The notes under the pieces: model-generated
What the model was told of the DNA's origin: nothing
Seen by the model: the letters and a program-made list of their open reading frames with translations, nothing else
Database searches by the model: none
From: Sphaerulina vaccinii
Lineage: Eukaryota; Ascomycota; Dothideomycetes; Mycosphaerellales; Mycosphaerellaceae
DNA length: 64,000 bases
NCBI GenBank assembly: GCA_022570795.1
Contig: JAKUDP010000008.1
Location: forward strand, 682,001-746,000
Reading direction: 5' to 3'
Shown: in pieces, positions 1-10,643 of the stretch
Layout: each line of letters begins with the position of its first letter
Numbering within the stretch: position 1 is the first letter of the stretch
Translations under genes and position numbers: made by a program

Positions 1-1
1 G

Positions 2-985
2 CCTGAGAAGGCGATTCCTATCTTTTCACAATACGATCTCGTACTAGACTGCACAGACCATCCGACCTCGCGCTACCTTATCTCAGACGCCTGCGTCCTG
101 ACTGGCAAACCTCTCGTCTCCGCATCAGCTCTCAAGACAGAAGGCCAGTTGATAGTCCTCAACAACCCACCACGACCTCCTGGAGATCTAGCAGGCGGCC
201 CGTGCTACCGCTGCGTCTTTCCCAAGCCTCCACCTGCAGACTCAGTGCTCTCTTGTGGCGAAGGCGGCGTTCTCGGTCCAGTGGTAGGCGCCATGGGTGT
301 CCTCCAGGCGCTCGAGGCGATCAAGCTAATAACAGCTAAGCCCGAAGTCTCGAAGAATGGTTCCATCGACATTGCAGCCCTAATGTCACTCCCACCTTCG
401 CCATCTCTCCAACCACAAGAACCACCTCCTCGACCAACGATGACTATCTTCTCTGCTTTCTCAACGCCTCAATTCCGAAGCGTAAGGATGCGAACTCGCC
501 GGCAAGACTGCGCTTGCTGTTCATCGCAGGCCACCATATCGCGTGACAACCTCAACTCAGGATCGCTCGACTATCAAGCTTTCTGTGGCCTCACAAACCC
601 ACTTCAAGTTCTGCCACCCTCGTCACGAATCAGCGCCAAGGATTTTGCTCGCCTGCCACGCGACGGTAGCAACGCTCTCATCGATGTCAGAGATGAAACA
701 CAGTATCAAATGTGTGCTTTGCGAGGAAGTCTGAATGTACCGTGGAAGGGCAGCGCGCAGACTTGGCTACAGAAAGCTTTCGAAGTTGGTGCACTGCCTA
801 GTTCGCACGGATCAAGTGACTACTACATCGTGTGCAGGGAAGGCAACGACTCGCAACTTGCCGCAAAGGCTATATACGATCTTCTGCAGCAGAACGGAGC
901 GGAATCTGGAGTGAGAGTGAAAGACATCAAGGGTGGCTTCAGAGCGTGGAGAGAGGAAGTTGACAGGGAATGGCCTGATTACTGA
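2..985 (+). CDS. UBA4: UBA4/MOCS3 adenylyltransferase-sulfurtransferase, 3' part
   Basis: The C-terminal 327 residues of the E1-like enzyme that activates the ubiquitin-like modifier Urm1 and passes sulfur to it for thiolation of wobble uridine in cytosolic tRNAs. The frame is open from base 2 with no start, so the gene begins outside the window. The first part is the end of the ThiF adenylation domain (YDLVLDCTDHPTSRYL), followed by a zinc-type Cys pair in PCYRCVFPKPP and the block VLGPVVGAMGVLQALEAIK. A linker leads into a rhodanese domain (LIDVRDETQY) with the persulfide cysteine in VCREGNDSQ and the ending GGFRAWREEVD. It stops at TGA 983-985. No intron is seen in this part. Identity is secure from the ThiF-plus-rhodanese architecture. 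Confidence 0.93.
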   Translation, partial: PEKAIPIFSQYDLVLDCTDHPTSRYLISDACVLTGKPLVSASALKTEGQLIVLNNPPRPPGDLAGGPCYRCVFPKPPPADSVLSCGEGGVLGPVVGAMGVLQALEAIKLITAKPEVSKNGSIDIAALMSLPPSPSLQPQEPPPRPTMTIFSAFSTPQFRSVRMRTRRQDCACCSSQATISRDNLNSGSLDYQAFCGLTNPLQVLPPSSRISAKDFARLPRDGSNALIDVRDETQYQMCALRGSLNVPWKGSAQTWLQKAFEVGALPSSHGSSDYYIVCREGNDSQLAAKAIYDLLQQNGAESGVRVKDIKGGFRAWREEVDREWPDY

Positions 986-1147
986 TTTGGACGCTGGGAG
1001 TGAATGACTCCATTGCACACCAAGACATCGCGACGTCTGGCAACTTCCTCCAGTGAGCTCAACCTGTTCGAGCAAACAAGAAAGTGTTGTTCGAAAGGCC
1101 TGAAATCGAAGCAGCATCTCACAACCGGTGTCTCCAGCAGCAACGGC

Positions 1148-1916
1148 ATGACACAACCTACACCGGTAGCAGTACCTGCTGTTCTCGGAACGTACGAGCT
1201 CTGCGAGCTGATCCTGCTACAATTTCCTATGAGTCTACATACTGCAGCGTGTGAACACTACCTGGCGCGATACTATCGCTCGTTCCCAAGATCTGCAGAA
1301 GAAGTTGCTCCGAGTATCTTCTGAGACTCCTCTGAAGCCGGACGCAAATGATTCCACTCAAAACTTGTATCGAGCACTGAATTTTGGCCCAGCTTATGAA
1401 GGACAATACCTGAAGTTTCCATCTGCCGCAACGAGCATTACATATGCCCTGCCTCCTTTCCGCGATCAGTCGTTCCGCGGTGGTAGTTGGGATCACTATC
1501 ACCGCGGTAAACTTCACTCCACTCATCACCAACCGCGACTCGGAGTGCACATTGAGCTTGGGAGTGATAGTCGCGGTAAAGTTCTACTTCCAATTCAGGT
1601 CAATTGTCGAGACATCAACAAGAATACATCCTTGCGGTCTATGCTGCTCACACAACCGCCTGTGGTAGCCGTTCAGCTGCAACAGTACTATCGATTGCAT
1701 CCGGGCGCTGGACCAGATTGGCAGCCGCAAACGACGTTGCTCAATCGCAGTGGCATTACCTTTGGGGACATGTTCGATTCCATCGACTCCAAGAACGAGG
1801 ACGACCGAGAGCGAGGACCTTATAGCTTGATCTTTGAACAGATCCTGACCATCGATAGAGAGCCTGGTGCACCGTGTGGCTTTTGTCGATACATTGAGCA
1901 CTTGCGCGAGGATTGA
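1148..1916 (+). pseudogene. F-box-type protein with a frameshift in the F-box
   Basis: The N-terminal frame from ATG 1148 reads an F-box start (VLGTYELCELILLQFPM) and then runs out of frame at base 1232. The motif continues in the next frame from 1233 as VYILQRVNTTWRDTIARS and stays open to TGA 1914-1916. The two halves join inside the F-box helix where the family has no gap, and no GT-AG pair of intron size fits, so one extra base (or two missing bases) near 1232 is the simplest reading. The second half, about 228 residues, is the variable substrate-binding part typical of the large dothideomycete F-box families. It may be a real pseudogene or a sequencing error in a functional gene. F-box proteins of this kind are thought to select targets for SCF ubiquitin ligases; the target is unknown. 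Confidence 0.6.
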
Positions 1917-1964
1917 GAATGGCCGGAACTTGCTCTAGGATTTGGAAATGGCTGGAACTTGCGC
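1909..1964. repeat. Imperfect 28-bp tandem duplication
   Basis: Two adjacent 28-bp units, 1909-1936 and 1937-1964, agree at about 22 of 28 positions. The first unit carries the stop codon of the F-box-type gene. It is probably a small local duplication. Confidence 0.6.
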
Positions 1965-2083
1965 AGGGGTTGGAGGCAAGCATGGCATAGGAGGTCGTGC
2001 ATCATCTAGATCAGCACCGGTGACCCGAGGAACGTTTGAAAGCTCAATTGCGCTGTTTCCAAGTCGAAGTAGCACAGGTTGCG

Positions 2084-4751
2084 TTAGGTGCGGGTCCAAG
2101 GCATACCAGGCAGAAGAGCCTGATTCCATTCGCTAAGGCCATGATCGTCATAGTACTTGTCCAGCTCCCTTCCCAGTCTCTTCGCCAGTTCGAACCGTTC
2201 AAGGGAGCCGTTCTCATCGTATACAATCTGACGACTTGCGCCTCGCGCCAATCTACAACCCGGACCCTGATTTAGTATCGCGCCTACAGCTGAGATGTGA
2301 GCTTGAGATTTGTCCCACGCCTTCAGATTAGGACGAAGATGCTTTGGTATTCGTCCGCTGGATTGGCTGAAGGCATCATTGCTGTATTTGTTTGCGGTAC
2401 CTGTCAGGGCTTCGTCCAGAATCTCAGCAACGACCGCCAAAGGCATGTCGGATTGAGTCGGAACCTCACCCCAAGATCCTAAGCACCAGCTTAAGAGATT
2501 GTAGACCAGCTCAGTAGGCCAAGTATTGCTACCAGGCGAAAGGGTGTCTTCCCATCCTCGCATTCGCGGATCTTCTATGACCTTGAAGTGCAAAGTCTCG
2601 CACGTCTCCCAGAAGCCTAAATAGTCAAAGTTGACATGTGGCTCGTTAGAAATGAAACTCTTCTTGAAGGTCGCTAGCAAATGCGCCGGACTGTACGTTC
2701 TGGATGACGATTTGGTACTGCTCTTGCTGCTGTGAGTGCTATTTTCCTCTCGAGCAGTCAGCGAGGCGAGGACAGTCTCCAGAATATCCTGGCGTTCGTA
2801 GTTGAGTCTATGGTCATGCTTTTGTCGAGCATGCATCGCCTTCACGTATTCGCTTGTCATTTGAGGTCTCTTTGCCTTTGCCCTCACAACACGATCTGGC
2901 GGAGGTTTGGGTATGTTGCCATGCGCAAAGTCTGTTGCCCGAGAACCGCAATCCAGCAAGAAGTGCTTAAGCATCACGATGCCATCATCTGCTTCGGTCG
3001 GCCTCGTGATAAAAGCTTTCTGGGTGCCGGGCGGCTTGATGACGAACTCCTGTATGAAGTCAGAACATCGGTAGAAGCCAGAGTGAGCATTGTGTTCGAT
3101 GACATACCATGTCATGCCAAACGGTCTTCATCAGACCGTATTTCCGCAGAGCACAATACAAATGTGCATAACTGAGTAGCAATTGGAGGTCCTCGCCGAT
3201 CCGTACGACCGCTGCATGAAATGCAAACTTGCAAGTGTACAATAAGAGACCAGTAACGCACGGGAGTCCTATGATAGTGCGCAAAGGCGTGCCTTCTGGG
3301 ATGGCGTTTGTGCCTATTACATCTTCGTCGCCAACAAAATTGGCCTTTGACCAGCGCAACTTCTTTGCGTCTTCCCGGCACCGTTCGAAAGCCAGGTCCA
3401 TGGCTTCTGTCCAGCCGGATTTGGGCGGACGAAGAGGTTTCTTCTTCAAAAGCTCGCGATACTTGGTGAGAGATGCTTCCACGCGCGCGATCCCCGATAT
3501 ATACGCTTCACCAGGGCACTCGAGAGAGGAACCAATAGTTTCGTATATGCTGCAGTAAGTCTCGAAAGCAACCACCAACCACACCGGCAGCTCACCAGTA
3601 CGGCAGAACTGGACGAACCCTTTCATCAATTCGGTTCGGTAGATACTTCCACAGCAATCGCAACTTCCTGGTCTTCGTTCAGTCTCTACCATGAGAAAAG
3701 CTATCTCGGATGCGCGATCCATCATGAATGCGCGGAAACTATGCAGTGGCCCTGTGTAAACGCCGATCGAAAATGCGCATACGCCCGTTCGTCTCAAAAG
3801 TCGTCCTTCATCGCTATAGCGGTATTCGAGGACAGCTTTGCGCAGAGCAAGCAGATCTTGAGCAGCGCCGGGACTTAGCATCTTTAGTGGTTCGGTACCA
3901 CCTGAACTACGGGCCTCGAGTGGGAAAACATAAGTGGTGTCTTCAATGCTTTCCACTTGATAACCTAGCAAGCCTGGAACTTGCAACCAGTCTTTCGTAT
4001 AGGCCTGATTCAAGCTTTGCAGTCGCAATAGTGTCAGACCAGTCTCTAGTACTAGAGAGCCTGCCATCAAGCTGACATCACCACTGGCATAAGCACGCCA
4101 TGTGCTGACGATTGACAGACGCAAGTCGCGAGCATCTGCCAAGAAGCACCATAGTGCGAAAAGCTGTTCGTCTGTGTCGCCCTGCTCCACGCCATTCTTA
4201 TTGGCGAGCGGCTTTGGCTTCGCATCATCTCTGTTGCTAGGCGTTTGACCAAGCGGACTCTGGCTTGGTTCTTCAACTTGTGGTTGCGCGAAAAGGTTCA
4301 AGATGTTGATATCCTCGGATTTGTCGGCACTACCAGTCTTCGCTCTTTTCGGTGTTGTATTGCCCGACTTCTGCGTTGGAGCAAGGACGTCGTGGATCTG
4401 TTGGAGAGTGTTGATGTAGTGCCGGTGTGAGTCGTTACTCTTCTTGATTCCTGGAATTGTAGCATAGTATCGACCGAATTCTCGCCTCCCTTGGATGACT
4501 TTGTCGATAGTCTGGATAATGGCATCTGGAATCACCGCCCTCTTGGTCGAAGCACGCGTAGATGCAACAATTTCAGCCAATCTGATCAGCGCGCGTGTAT
4601 TGAGGCCTTTGTTTGCTGTCCTTTCCCGCGAAATGCCAGCTGGAAATATCTCGTTGAGGTTGCAATGGCGCGAGGCCGTCTCGATCAGCCATTGTTCAAG
4701 GATCTGACCACCGCGCTTGTATTGCTCGTATCTACCAGCGACTGAGCTCAT
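2084..4751 (-). CDS. DUF6604 domain protein (fungal, unknown function)
   Basis: Two exons, 4751-3108 and 3049-2084, encode 869 residues. The 58-nt intron 3050-3107 begins GTATGT and ends TACAG with CTGAC just upstream. Splicing joins WHDM to EFVIKPPG and removes what otherwise looks like a frameshift between two overlapping frames. The N-terminus (YEQYKRGGQILEQWLIETA) matches the start of the DUF6604 domain, found in large ascomycete proteins of unknown role. The middle carries a polar linker (about residues 130-190), then an all-helical region with many conserved Trp and Leu. No signal peptide or clear membrane segment is present. It is divergent from VID27 with 446 bp between start codons. 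The family assignment rests on the N-terminal pattern and overall size; function cannot be inferred. Confidence 0.8.
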
Positions 4752-5197
4752 GGGTAGCTGCGCGCTGATGTGGTCCTACACTCTTGCTGTAAGTACGGTG
4801 AGATGCTCGCGTTATGAACGTGTGAGGAGAGAAAGTTTGATAAGTGCTGATCCATGAACGTGGATCAGTAGGCGACCAGTGCTGGAACATGACCGCGGGT
4901 CAACTGTGACTATTTGTATCGCAGTGAGACGTCTCGTTCATGGGCGCGCAGAAATTGTCATGTTGGCGATGTTCGAGGTCGTTACATACGAAAGAGAACG
5001 CGTGAAGTGGGAGCGCCTCGAAGGGAAAGAAGCTCCAGGCACCAGCCACAGTGGCGAGTGCTCCTGCCTAATTCAGGCTGACGTAACGTGGGGTGAATCG
5101 TCGTGTTGTGTTTGCGAAAACAAGAGAAGTACTCAAGACTTAACCACGAACAACGACGATATGCTGGCAACATCACTTACACCAGCGACTCGACGAC
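4752..5197. promoter_or_regulatory. Divergent intergenic region, DUF6604 gene / VID27
   Basis: 446 bp separate two start codons that point away from each other, so it should hold both promoters and 5' UTRs. I see no coding remnant and no clear TATA box. A short near-palindrome around 4855-4866 (TGAACGTGGATCA) is the only feature noted. Confidence 0.5.
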
Positions 5198-7645
5198 ATG
5201 TTCGCCATTAAGTCTCTCACTGGATATCTTTTCGGCAAAGGCGACAAGGAGAACGTGGCCGATATTCCTCAAGGACAGCTCTACATTGTCCGCCCGCTTT
5301 CACCAAAGGGATACTCTGAGCTCATCTTCAGAGACGCAGCTGCCTACATCCGCAGAACTGGTCAGGAATTTCAATATCAGCTTGTGATCCAACGCGCATA
5401 CGAAGAAGGCGAGGAGGAGCTGTTAGAAGACGAAGGTGGCCAGGACGGCGCTGTTGCAACGCTTGAAGACAAGGACGAGAAGACGTTTCTGCTTGACGAA
5501 GGGCTGCACTTCCGCGTTGATCTGAAAGAGGACGGCGAAGTTGTTCTTGCGTGGCGAGATCTTTCTGGAGATTCTGGCGACTTATTCGAATTTGTCTGCG
5601 ACGAGAGCACGAGGCCTGAGTCTGCTACCACATTCGAGGTAGTTGCAGCGCAGTGTCAGTTCGAGCGCAAGTACAGGCGATCTCACCAGTACGCGACCGA
5701 AGGCGATCTGAGGGAGTTCTCATTTGACGACGAGCCCGAGATTCCAACTGCCAGTCCTACGACAAGCCCAGCATCTGCAGGCCGTATACTCTCGCCTAGC
5801 GCACAGGCACTGACAGAGTTGCAAGACGCAACACCGAGCAAGGCCACACCGAAAGCTATCATGGCACGCGATTCGACCAAGAAGGTGGCGACACCTGCGA
5901 AGGCGATACAGCAGACTCCTACCAAAGCACCCGCCCCACGATCTGTGCCGACTGCGACCGAAACGCTAGCTGATGAAGAGGCGGAGCTGCATCTGTTCGA
6001 CTTCACTTCTGGAACTTTCATCTTACAAGACGAAAGTGTCCAAGTCATAGTCACAGAAACAGGCAACTGGACATACTGGCTGCAGATCTCAGGCGAGAAA
6101 CAGCAGTGGTTGGGACAGCAAGTCACACCAGACATCAATCCTGTGTTCAACTTCGAATATCTCAGCTTCATCTTCAATCACTACACTGAGGATGGTTCTG
6201 CATACTCTTGGCTACTCAAGTTTAAAGATCGCGAGACGGAGGAGAGATTCCAAGAAGGCTTGATGCAAGCACTCTGGGAGCATCTGAACCAAGCGAAATG
6301 GGGCAAGACAATCAAGGATGCAGAGCGGGACTACGTCTTGGACGCGTTCAACGATCTTGTCATCGAAGATGAAAACGACGATGCTCGCGAGCGTGAAGCT
6401 GCTGAGGAAGATGAGGAGGAAGAGGACGAGTTCGAAGATGCCCAGGATCGCAAGTCAGAGCCTGATTTCGACTCGGACGAAGACGAGGACGATCCGGTCA
6501 ATCTTGACGCCGATGGAAATGTGAACAGCCAACTTGCTGTGGGCGCCAACGTGGATCGCTCGTTCGTGGTGCGAGGAAACAAGATTGGTGTTTTCAAACA
6601 TACCGAGGATAACAAGCTGGAGTTCAATACGAGCATCAACAACGTTGCCAACCTCAAGGGTAAGAAGTTTGCGCCGTCCAAGGTTATGCTCCACGCCCAA
6701 GACCGCAACATGGTGCTGCAGAATCCCGACGATCCGAACAGTGTATATCGCATGGATCTGGAGGTCGGCAAAGTGGTTGATGAGTGGAAAGTGCACGACG
6801 ATATCCCCATCAACATCTTCGCTCCTGAGAACAAGTTCGCGCAGATCACTGGTGAGCAGACTTTCCTTGGACTGTCGAGCAACGCACTATACCGGGTTGA
6901 CCCTCGATTGAGCGGCAATAAGCTTGTGGACTCTGAGCTCAAGCAGTACACCAGCAAGAACGACTTCTCTGCAGCTGCAACCACTGAACAGGGCTACATC
7001 GCCGTCGCCTCGAATAAAGGTGACATTCGCATGTTTGACCGCCTCGGCATCAACGCAAAGACTGCCCTACCAGCGTTGGGCGACCCAATCATCGGTCTCG
7101 ATGTCAGTGCAGATGGTCGATGGGTGCTTGCCACTACTCGCACATATCTGCTTCTCATCGACGCAGAGCAGAAGGAGGGCAGCAAGTGGGCAGGTAAACT
7201 TGGGTTTGAAAAGGCATTTGCGAAGGACGAGAAGCCACAACCACGACGCCTCGGACTCACACCGCAACACATTGCACAATTCCAGCACGAGACTGGTACC
7301 GGCATGGCTTTCACACCGGCTCGCTTCAATACCGGCGAAGGCAAAGATGAGACCACGATCATCACGGCCACGGGTCCTTTCATCGTTACATGGTCACTGA
7401 AGAAAGTGCTTGCTGGACGCAAAGATCCTTACCACATCAAGCGCTACGCTGAAGAAGTCAAGGCCGATAACTTCCGCTTCGGCAGCGACAAGAACATTGT
7501 TGTCGCTTTACCAAACGAAGTCGACATGGTCCGCAGAACAGCACTTCAGAGACCCACGCGCGAGAGCATCATGGCCACGCCGAAGCGAGCCAAGGGTCGA
7601 GGAAGCTATCTTAGTAGGAATGAGATTGTCAATTCGCCTTACTAA
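5198..7645 (+). CDS. VID27: VID27 family cytoplasmic protein
   Basis: A single exon encodes 815 residues. The N-terminus MFAIKSLTGYLFGKG is the family start, so ATG 5198 is well supported. Order: an N-terminal VID27 domain (about 1-165), a Ser/Thr/Ala-rich linker with repeated TPSKATPK-like segments (about 175-250), a PH-like middle domain (about 255-370; HLFDFTSGTFILQ, NWTYWLQI), a strongly acidic stretch (about 395-435), and a C-terminal beta-propeller-like VID27 domain (about 450-790; YIAVASNKGDIRMFD). Yeast Vid27 was named for vacuole import and degradation of fructose-1,6-bisphosphatase; its biochemical role is poorly known. The ending NEIVNSPY follows a basic tail. No intron, and length is normal for the family. 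Confidence 0.95.
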   Translation: MFAIKSLTGYLFGKGDKENVADIPQGQLYIVRPLSPKGYSELIFRDAAAYIRRTGQEFQYQLVIQRAYEEGEEELLEDEGGQDGAVATLEDKDEKTFLLDEGLHFRVDLKEDGEVVLAWRDLSGDSGDLFEFVCDESTRPESATTFEVVAAQCQFERKYRRSHQYATEGDLREFSFDDEPEIPTASPTTSPASAGRILSPSAQALTELQDATPSKATPKAIMARDSTKKVATPAKAIQQTPTKAPAPRSVPTATETLADEEAELHLFDFTSGTFILQDESVQVIVTETGNWTYWLQISGEKQQWLGQQVTPDINPVFNFEYLSFIFNHYTEDGSAYSWLLKFKDRETEERFQEGLMQALWEHLNQAKWGKTIKDAERDYVLDAFNDLVIEDENDDAREREAAEEDEEEEDEFEDAQDRKSEPDFDSDEDEDDPVNLDADGNVNSQLAVGANVDRSFVVRGNKIGVFKHTEDNKLEFNTSINNVANLKGKKFAPSKVMLHAQDRNMVLQNPDDPNSVYRMDLEVGKVVDEWKVHDDIPINIFAPENKFAQITGEQTFLGLSSNALYRVDPRLSGNKLVDSELKQYTSKNDFSAAATTEQGYIAVASNKGDIRMFDRLGINAKTALPALGDPIIGLDVSADGRWVLATTRTYLLLIDAEQKEGSKWAGKLGFEKAFAKDEKPQPRRLGLTPQHIAQFQHETGTGMAFTPARFNTGEGKDETTIITATGPFIVTWSLKKVLAGRKDPYHIKRYAEEVKADNFRFGSDKNIVVALPNEVDMVRRTALQRPTRESIMATPKRAKGRGSYLSRNEIVNSPY

Positions 7646-8410
7646 GCTAATTTAACTGGTTGGGGGGAGGGAAGGAGTCGGAAGCATTGAATTGTGATAC
7701 CATACTCGGATACGGACGTACAACATCGGATATCTGAGTGCGTGTGAGTCTAATGACTTTTTGGAGCGAGACATTAGACGAGATTACGAAACATGCGATC
7801 ACGGCCGCACTGACAGCAATGCAGATAACTTTCGCGAGATCAAGAACTACATCATTTCTACAGCACGATCTCACTCTCCCTGCCACTTCAAATCATTACT
7901 TCCCGTGACCTCCCAGCGGCATAGTCGAGAGATAACTTATAGTGTATTCGGATACAGCTCTATGTTCTATGGCGAATCCTAAAATGAGGCAGAACTTGGA
8001 CCACTACCTGCCCCACATCTGATCCCGACTTCGAAGATATACCAAGGCATTTCTACCTAAGAAAAAGTATCGAGATAAGACTTCTTTAATCGTCGTAGAA
8101 TGCTCGAAAAATATAGATACAAAGTTGCTATAATGCACTTTTTCCCGAAAGTTGCTAGTCAAAATATCGATGCGATTTAACTAATATTTGGTAGGGACCT
8201 ACCTAGTATTTAACTAACGCCTAGTTCATATTAACTAATGCTATAGTTGCTAATATCGAGAAAATGGATCGATATATAGGCTTATATACGTCGTGCAAAC
8301 ACTTTTTATATAGCAAAGTATACGTACAAGTATTACGTTAGTATCGATGTTGCGACGTTCAGATTTGCGACCGACAGAAGTTGAAAATAAGTTGAAAATC
8401 TCTAAGTCTA
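7646..8410. other. Intergenic, AT-rich from about 8040 to 8340
   Basis: No gene is seen. From about 8040 the sequence becomes clearly AT- and TpA-rich, unlike its surroundings. The motif TTAACTAA or close variants recurs three times between about 8175 and 8245. This fits a decayed, possibly RIP-mutated repeat, but no element ends or coding remnants are recognisable. Confidence 0.45.
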
Positions 8411-8504
8411 CTCGTGTTGTGAAGACAATGATCCGCTATCGCCTGTCACCGCCGAACTCGTGTTGTGAAGACAATGATCCGCTATCGCCTGTCACCGCCG
8501 AACT
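8411..8504. repeat. 46-bp perfect tandem duplication
   Basis: The 46-bp unit at 8411-8456, starting CTCGTGTTGTGAAGAC, is repeated without change at 8457-8502, with two more bases of a third copy. It lies just downstream of the aquaporin stop codon, in its presumed 3' UTR. Perfect identity indicates a recent duplication or an assembly artefact. Confidence 0.9.
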
Positions 8505-8595
8505 TCAAGTCCGAAAGCGGAGGTGGTCCGAGTTCTGCCTCATTATGAGGACCGCCATGTTCTATACACATATGGCACGATGGCAGGAGTCATAT

Positions 8596-9763
8596 CTACG
8601 CCATCTTCTCCTCGGTCACATTCATCAACCCTCTCTCCGAGCTAATCTGAGTCTTAGTCAAGTGCAAAGCAAGCCCTTCCTCTCCATCTTCATGATACGC
8701 AGCTCCTTTGCTAATCTTCTGCAGACTATCGCGCATCAGGAACTCATAATATCCTGTTGCGAAGATCGTAGCAGGCACGTTCACCAAGATCGCAATCCAC
8801 GAATAGTTGTGGAAGGAGAAAGCTTCGCCGCCATAGAAGATCGCTGCTACGATTCGAGTACCGAGATCACGAGCCAGATTCGTGGAGATTGTAGCTGGTG
8901 CCCAGCCCCATACCATTGTTGCGTAGGCCAGGCCGATGGCGAAAGGAGCTCCTGCTGGTGAGACGAAGGGGTTTGCTGGGTCGAGAACTGCCCAGATGAT
9001 GATTCCCTGTGACAAGTCAGTCGCCATGACCACATATCGACCGAGATTCTGTACTCACAATGTAGCTGTCAACGAAGAACTCAATGAAGAAGAGATAACC
9101 CAGATTCGTCTGGTTATCACTGGGGAAAGAGCACAACACACTAGCCGGCCCACCATTAAACACCATAGAAGTATGCCCAGCAGCCCTCAAGGTGGCTTCA
9201 TACTCCGAAAGCTGCTGATGATACATCCCCATCAACAACAACCCCGCAACAAAAGCCCCAAAAATCTGACTAAAAATATAATACGGCACCTTCTTCCACG
9301 GAAACCCCTGCCAAATAGCAAAACAAATAGTAATAGCAGGATTAAAATGTCCTCCAGAAGTTGAAGCGCACGTAATAATAGCAAAGGCAATCCCTAGAGC
9401 GAAAGCCCAACCTATCTGAAAAATCGAACCGAAAGCTGCGTCTTCTTTGTTCAGAGTGAAAACTGTTGTGGCGGCTATTCCGGCGAAGACGTAGAAGAAA
9501 ACTCCGGTTGCTTCGGCCATGCATTCTCGTAGCCAGCGAGGGCGGGAATGTTCGAAGTTGAGTTTTCGTTGAGAGACGGGTTTTGTTGCTACGACGTGGC
9601 GGGCGAAGTGTTTTTGTACGGCTTCTGTGGCGCCTAATTCGAGGTCGTTTGTTTGGAGCTGGAAGAGTGCTATTGTCAGAATGTTGGGTTTTCATCAGTT
9701 GTTGTTTTGGGAAGATTGCATGGAACATACTCTTTCGATCCGAGAGGCACGGTAGTCTCCCAT
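8596..9763 (-). CDS. Aquaporin-family channel with NPA and NLA pore boxes
   Basis: Three exons, 9763-9731, 9658-9059 and 9006-8596, give 347 residues. Intron 1 (72 nt, GTATGT...CTTCCAG) follows the short first exon MGDYRASRIER; intron 2 (52 nt, GTGAGT...CACAG) joins FFVDSYI to GIIIWAVLDP. About 50 hydrophilic residues precede six membrane segments. The first pore box is canonical (GGHFNPAITI). The second reads STNLARDLG, so NPA is replaced by NLA while the following Arg and Asp are kept. This layout resembles fungal unorthodox aquaporins more than orthodox water channels, so the substrate (water, glycerol or another small solute) cannot be stated. It should sit in the plasma membrane or an internal membrane. 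Confidence 0.87.
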
Positions 9764-10643
9764 TGTGAATGACGAGGACAGAGGCAGGTCAAGTGAGTGT
9801 TGGTTGAGTAGTTAGCAGGAGAGCAGCGATGTCTCTGAATTATCCGAAGGTGCCAGAGAATGGTCTTATGCTAGATCCTGTGGGCACTGTCAGGCTAAAC
9901 AATCAGAGCAGTACTACCTACCTCATTAGTATCTCGGAGTGGATCAGGGAACGGACTTAAGCAAACGTGTGTATTCATGCTGTCCACGAGAATGGCACGC
10001 GAGCGGATGCTACGGCAGATCAACGACCACTTCGCTCTTGGAAGGATTGCGAGGCGACAATGTGGTAGCCGCGTTCACGGCCAGGAACTAGTATCGCTTC
10101 CAGTGGACCTGACGAGTCTGTACCGAACAACATTGCGTTGTCCGAGGGAACAGTCTGTCGAGAAAGTGCTGCGTGAACGATGTCTACCAAGTAGTTGTTG
10201 AACTGCTTCACTGAGCAGAGCCTCAGATGCTTGTGAACGCCAATAGTCGTATAAGCTTTCCCACGGAGCTGGTGACGGCCATCTGACGAAGCGAAGCCCT
10301 ACTCTGTGCACGCAATTGACCCCGCCGGGGTTTGAAGGCGCACGCGAGGTACGAAGTGACGAAGAGCTTGTCGTTGGTGGCTGAGAAAGTCTCTGGTACC
10401 GAAGCAGGAAGATACGTAGACATTTATCCGGCATGTAGAAGTTGTTGCTACCACGCTGATGCTGAAATAATCCTTGTTCTTGAAATGTGGGTTTGCTGAG
10501 GAATCGAGAAGTGAAGCACGATCTTCCCCACGGGCATCTCCAGACTCGAGTGGATCTCGTGCGCGGGGTACGTGACAGGATCGGCAATGATGGAGTCTGT
10601 TCCCAGTTGTTGTAATTCTTCCTGTATATCTCTCTCTGTGCTG
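9764..10643. other. Intergenic between aquaporin and APC transporter
   Basis: 880 bp hold no gene I can support. On the minus strand, 10448-10600 reads a protein-like stretch (ADPVTYPAHEIHSSLEMPVG) that stops and cannot be joined to anything by a convincing intron; other short open frames at 10020-10423 do not line up with it. It may be 3' UTR of the transporter or the remains of a dead gene. The promoter of the aquaporin should lie near 9764-9950. Confidence 0.35.

Noticed and set aside
3050..3115. Apparent frameshift between two overlapping minus-strand frames in the DUF6604 gene
   Set aside because: A 58-nt intron with GTATGT donor, CTGAC branch and TACAG acceptor restores the family sequence WHDM-EFVIKPPG exactly.
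8347..8961. 204-codon plus-strand open frame
   Set aside because: Runs antisense through the last exon of the aquaporin and through the tandem duplication; a shadow frame.
10020..10600. Possible decayed gene between aquaporin and APC transporter
   Set aside because: Short protein-like stretches occur in several frames but no order of exons or family makes sense of them.
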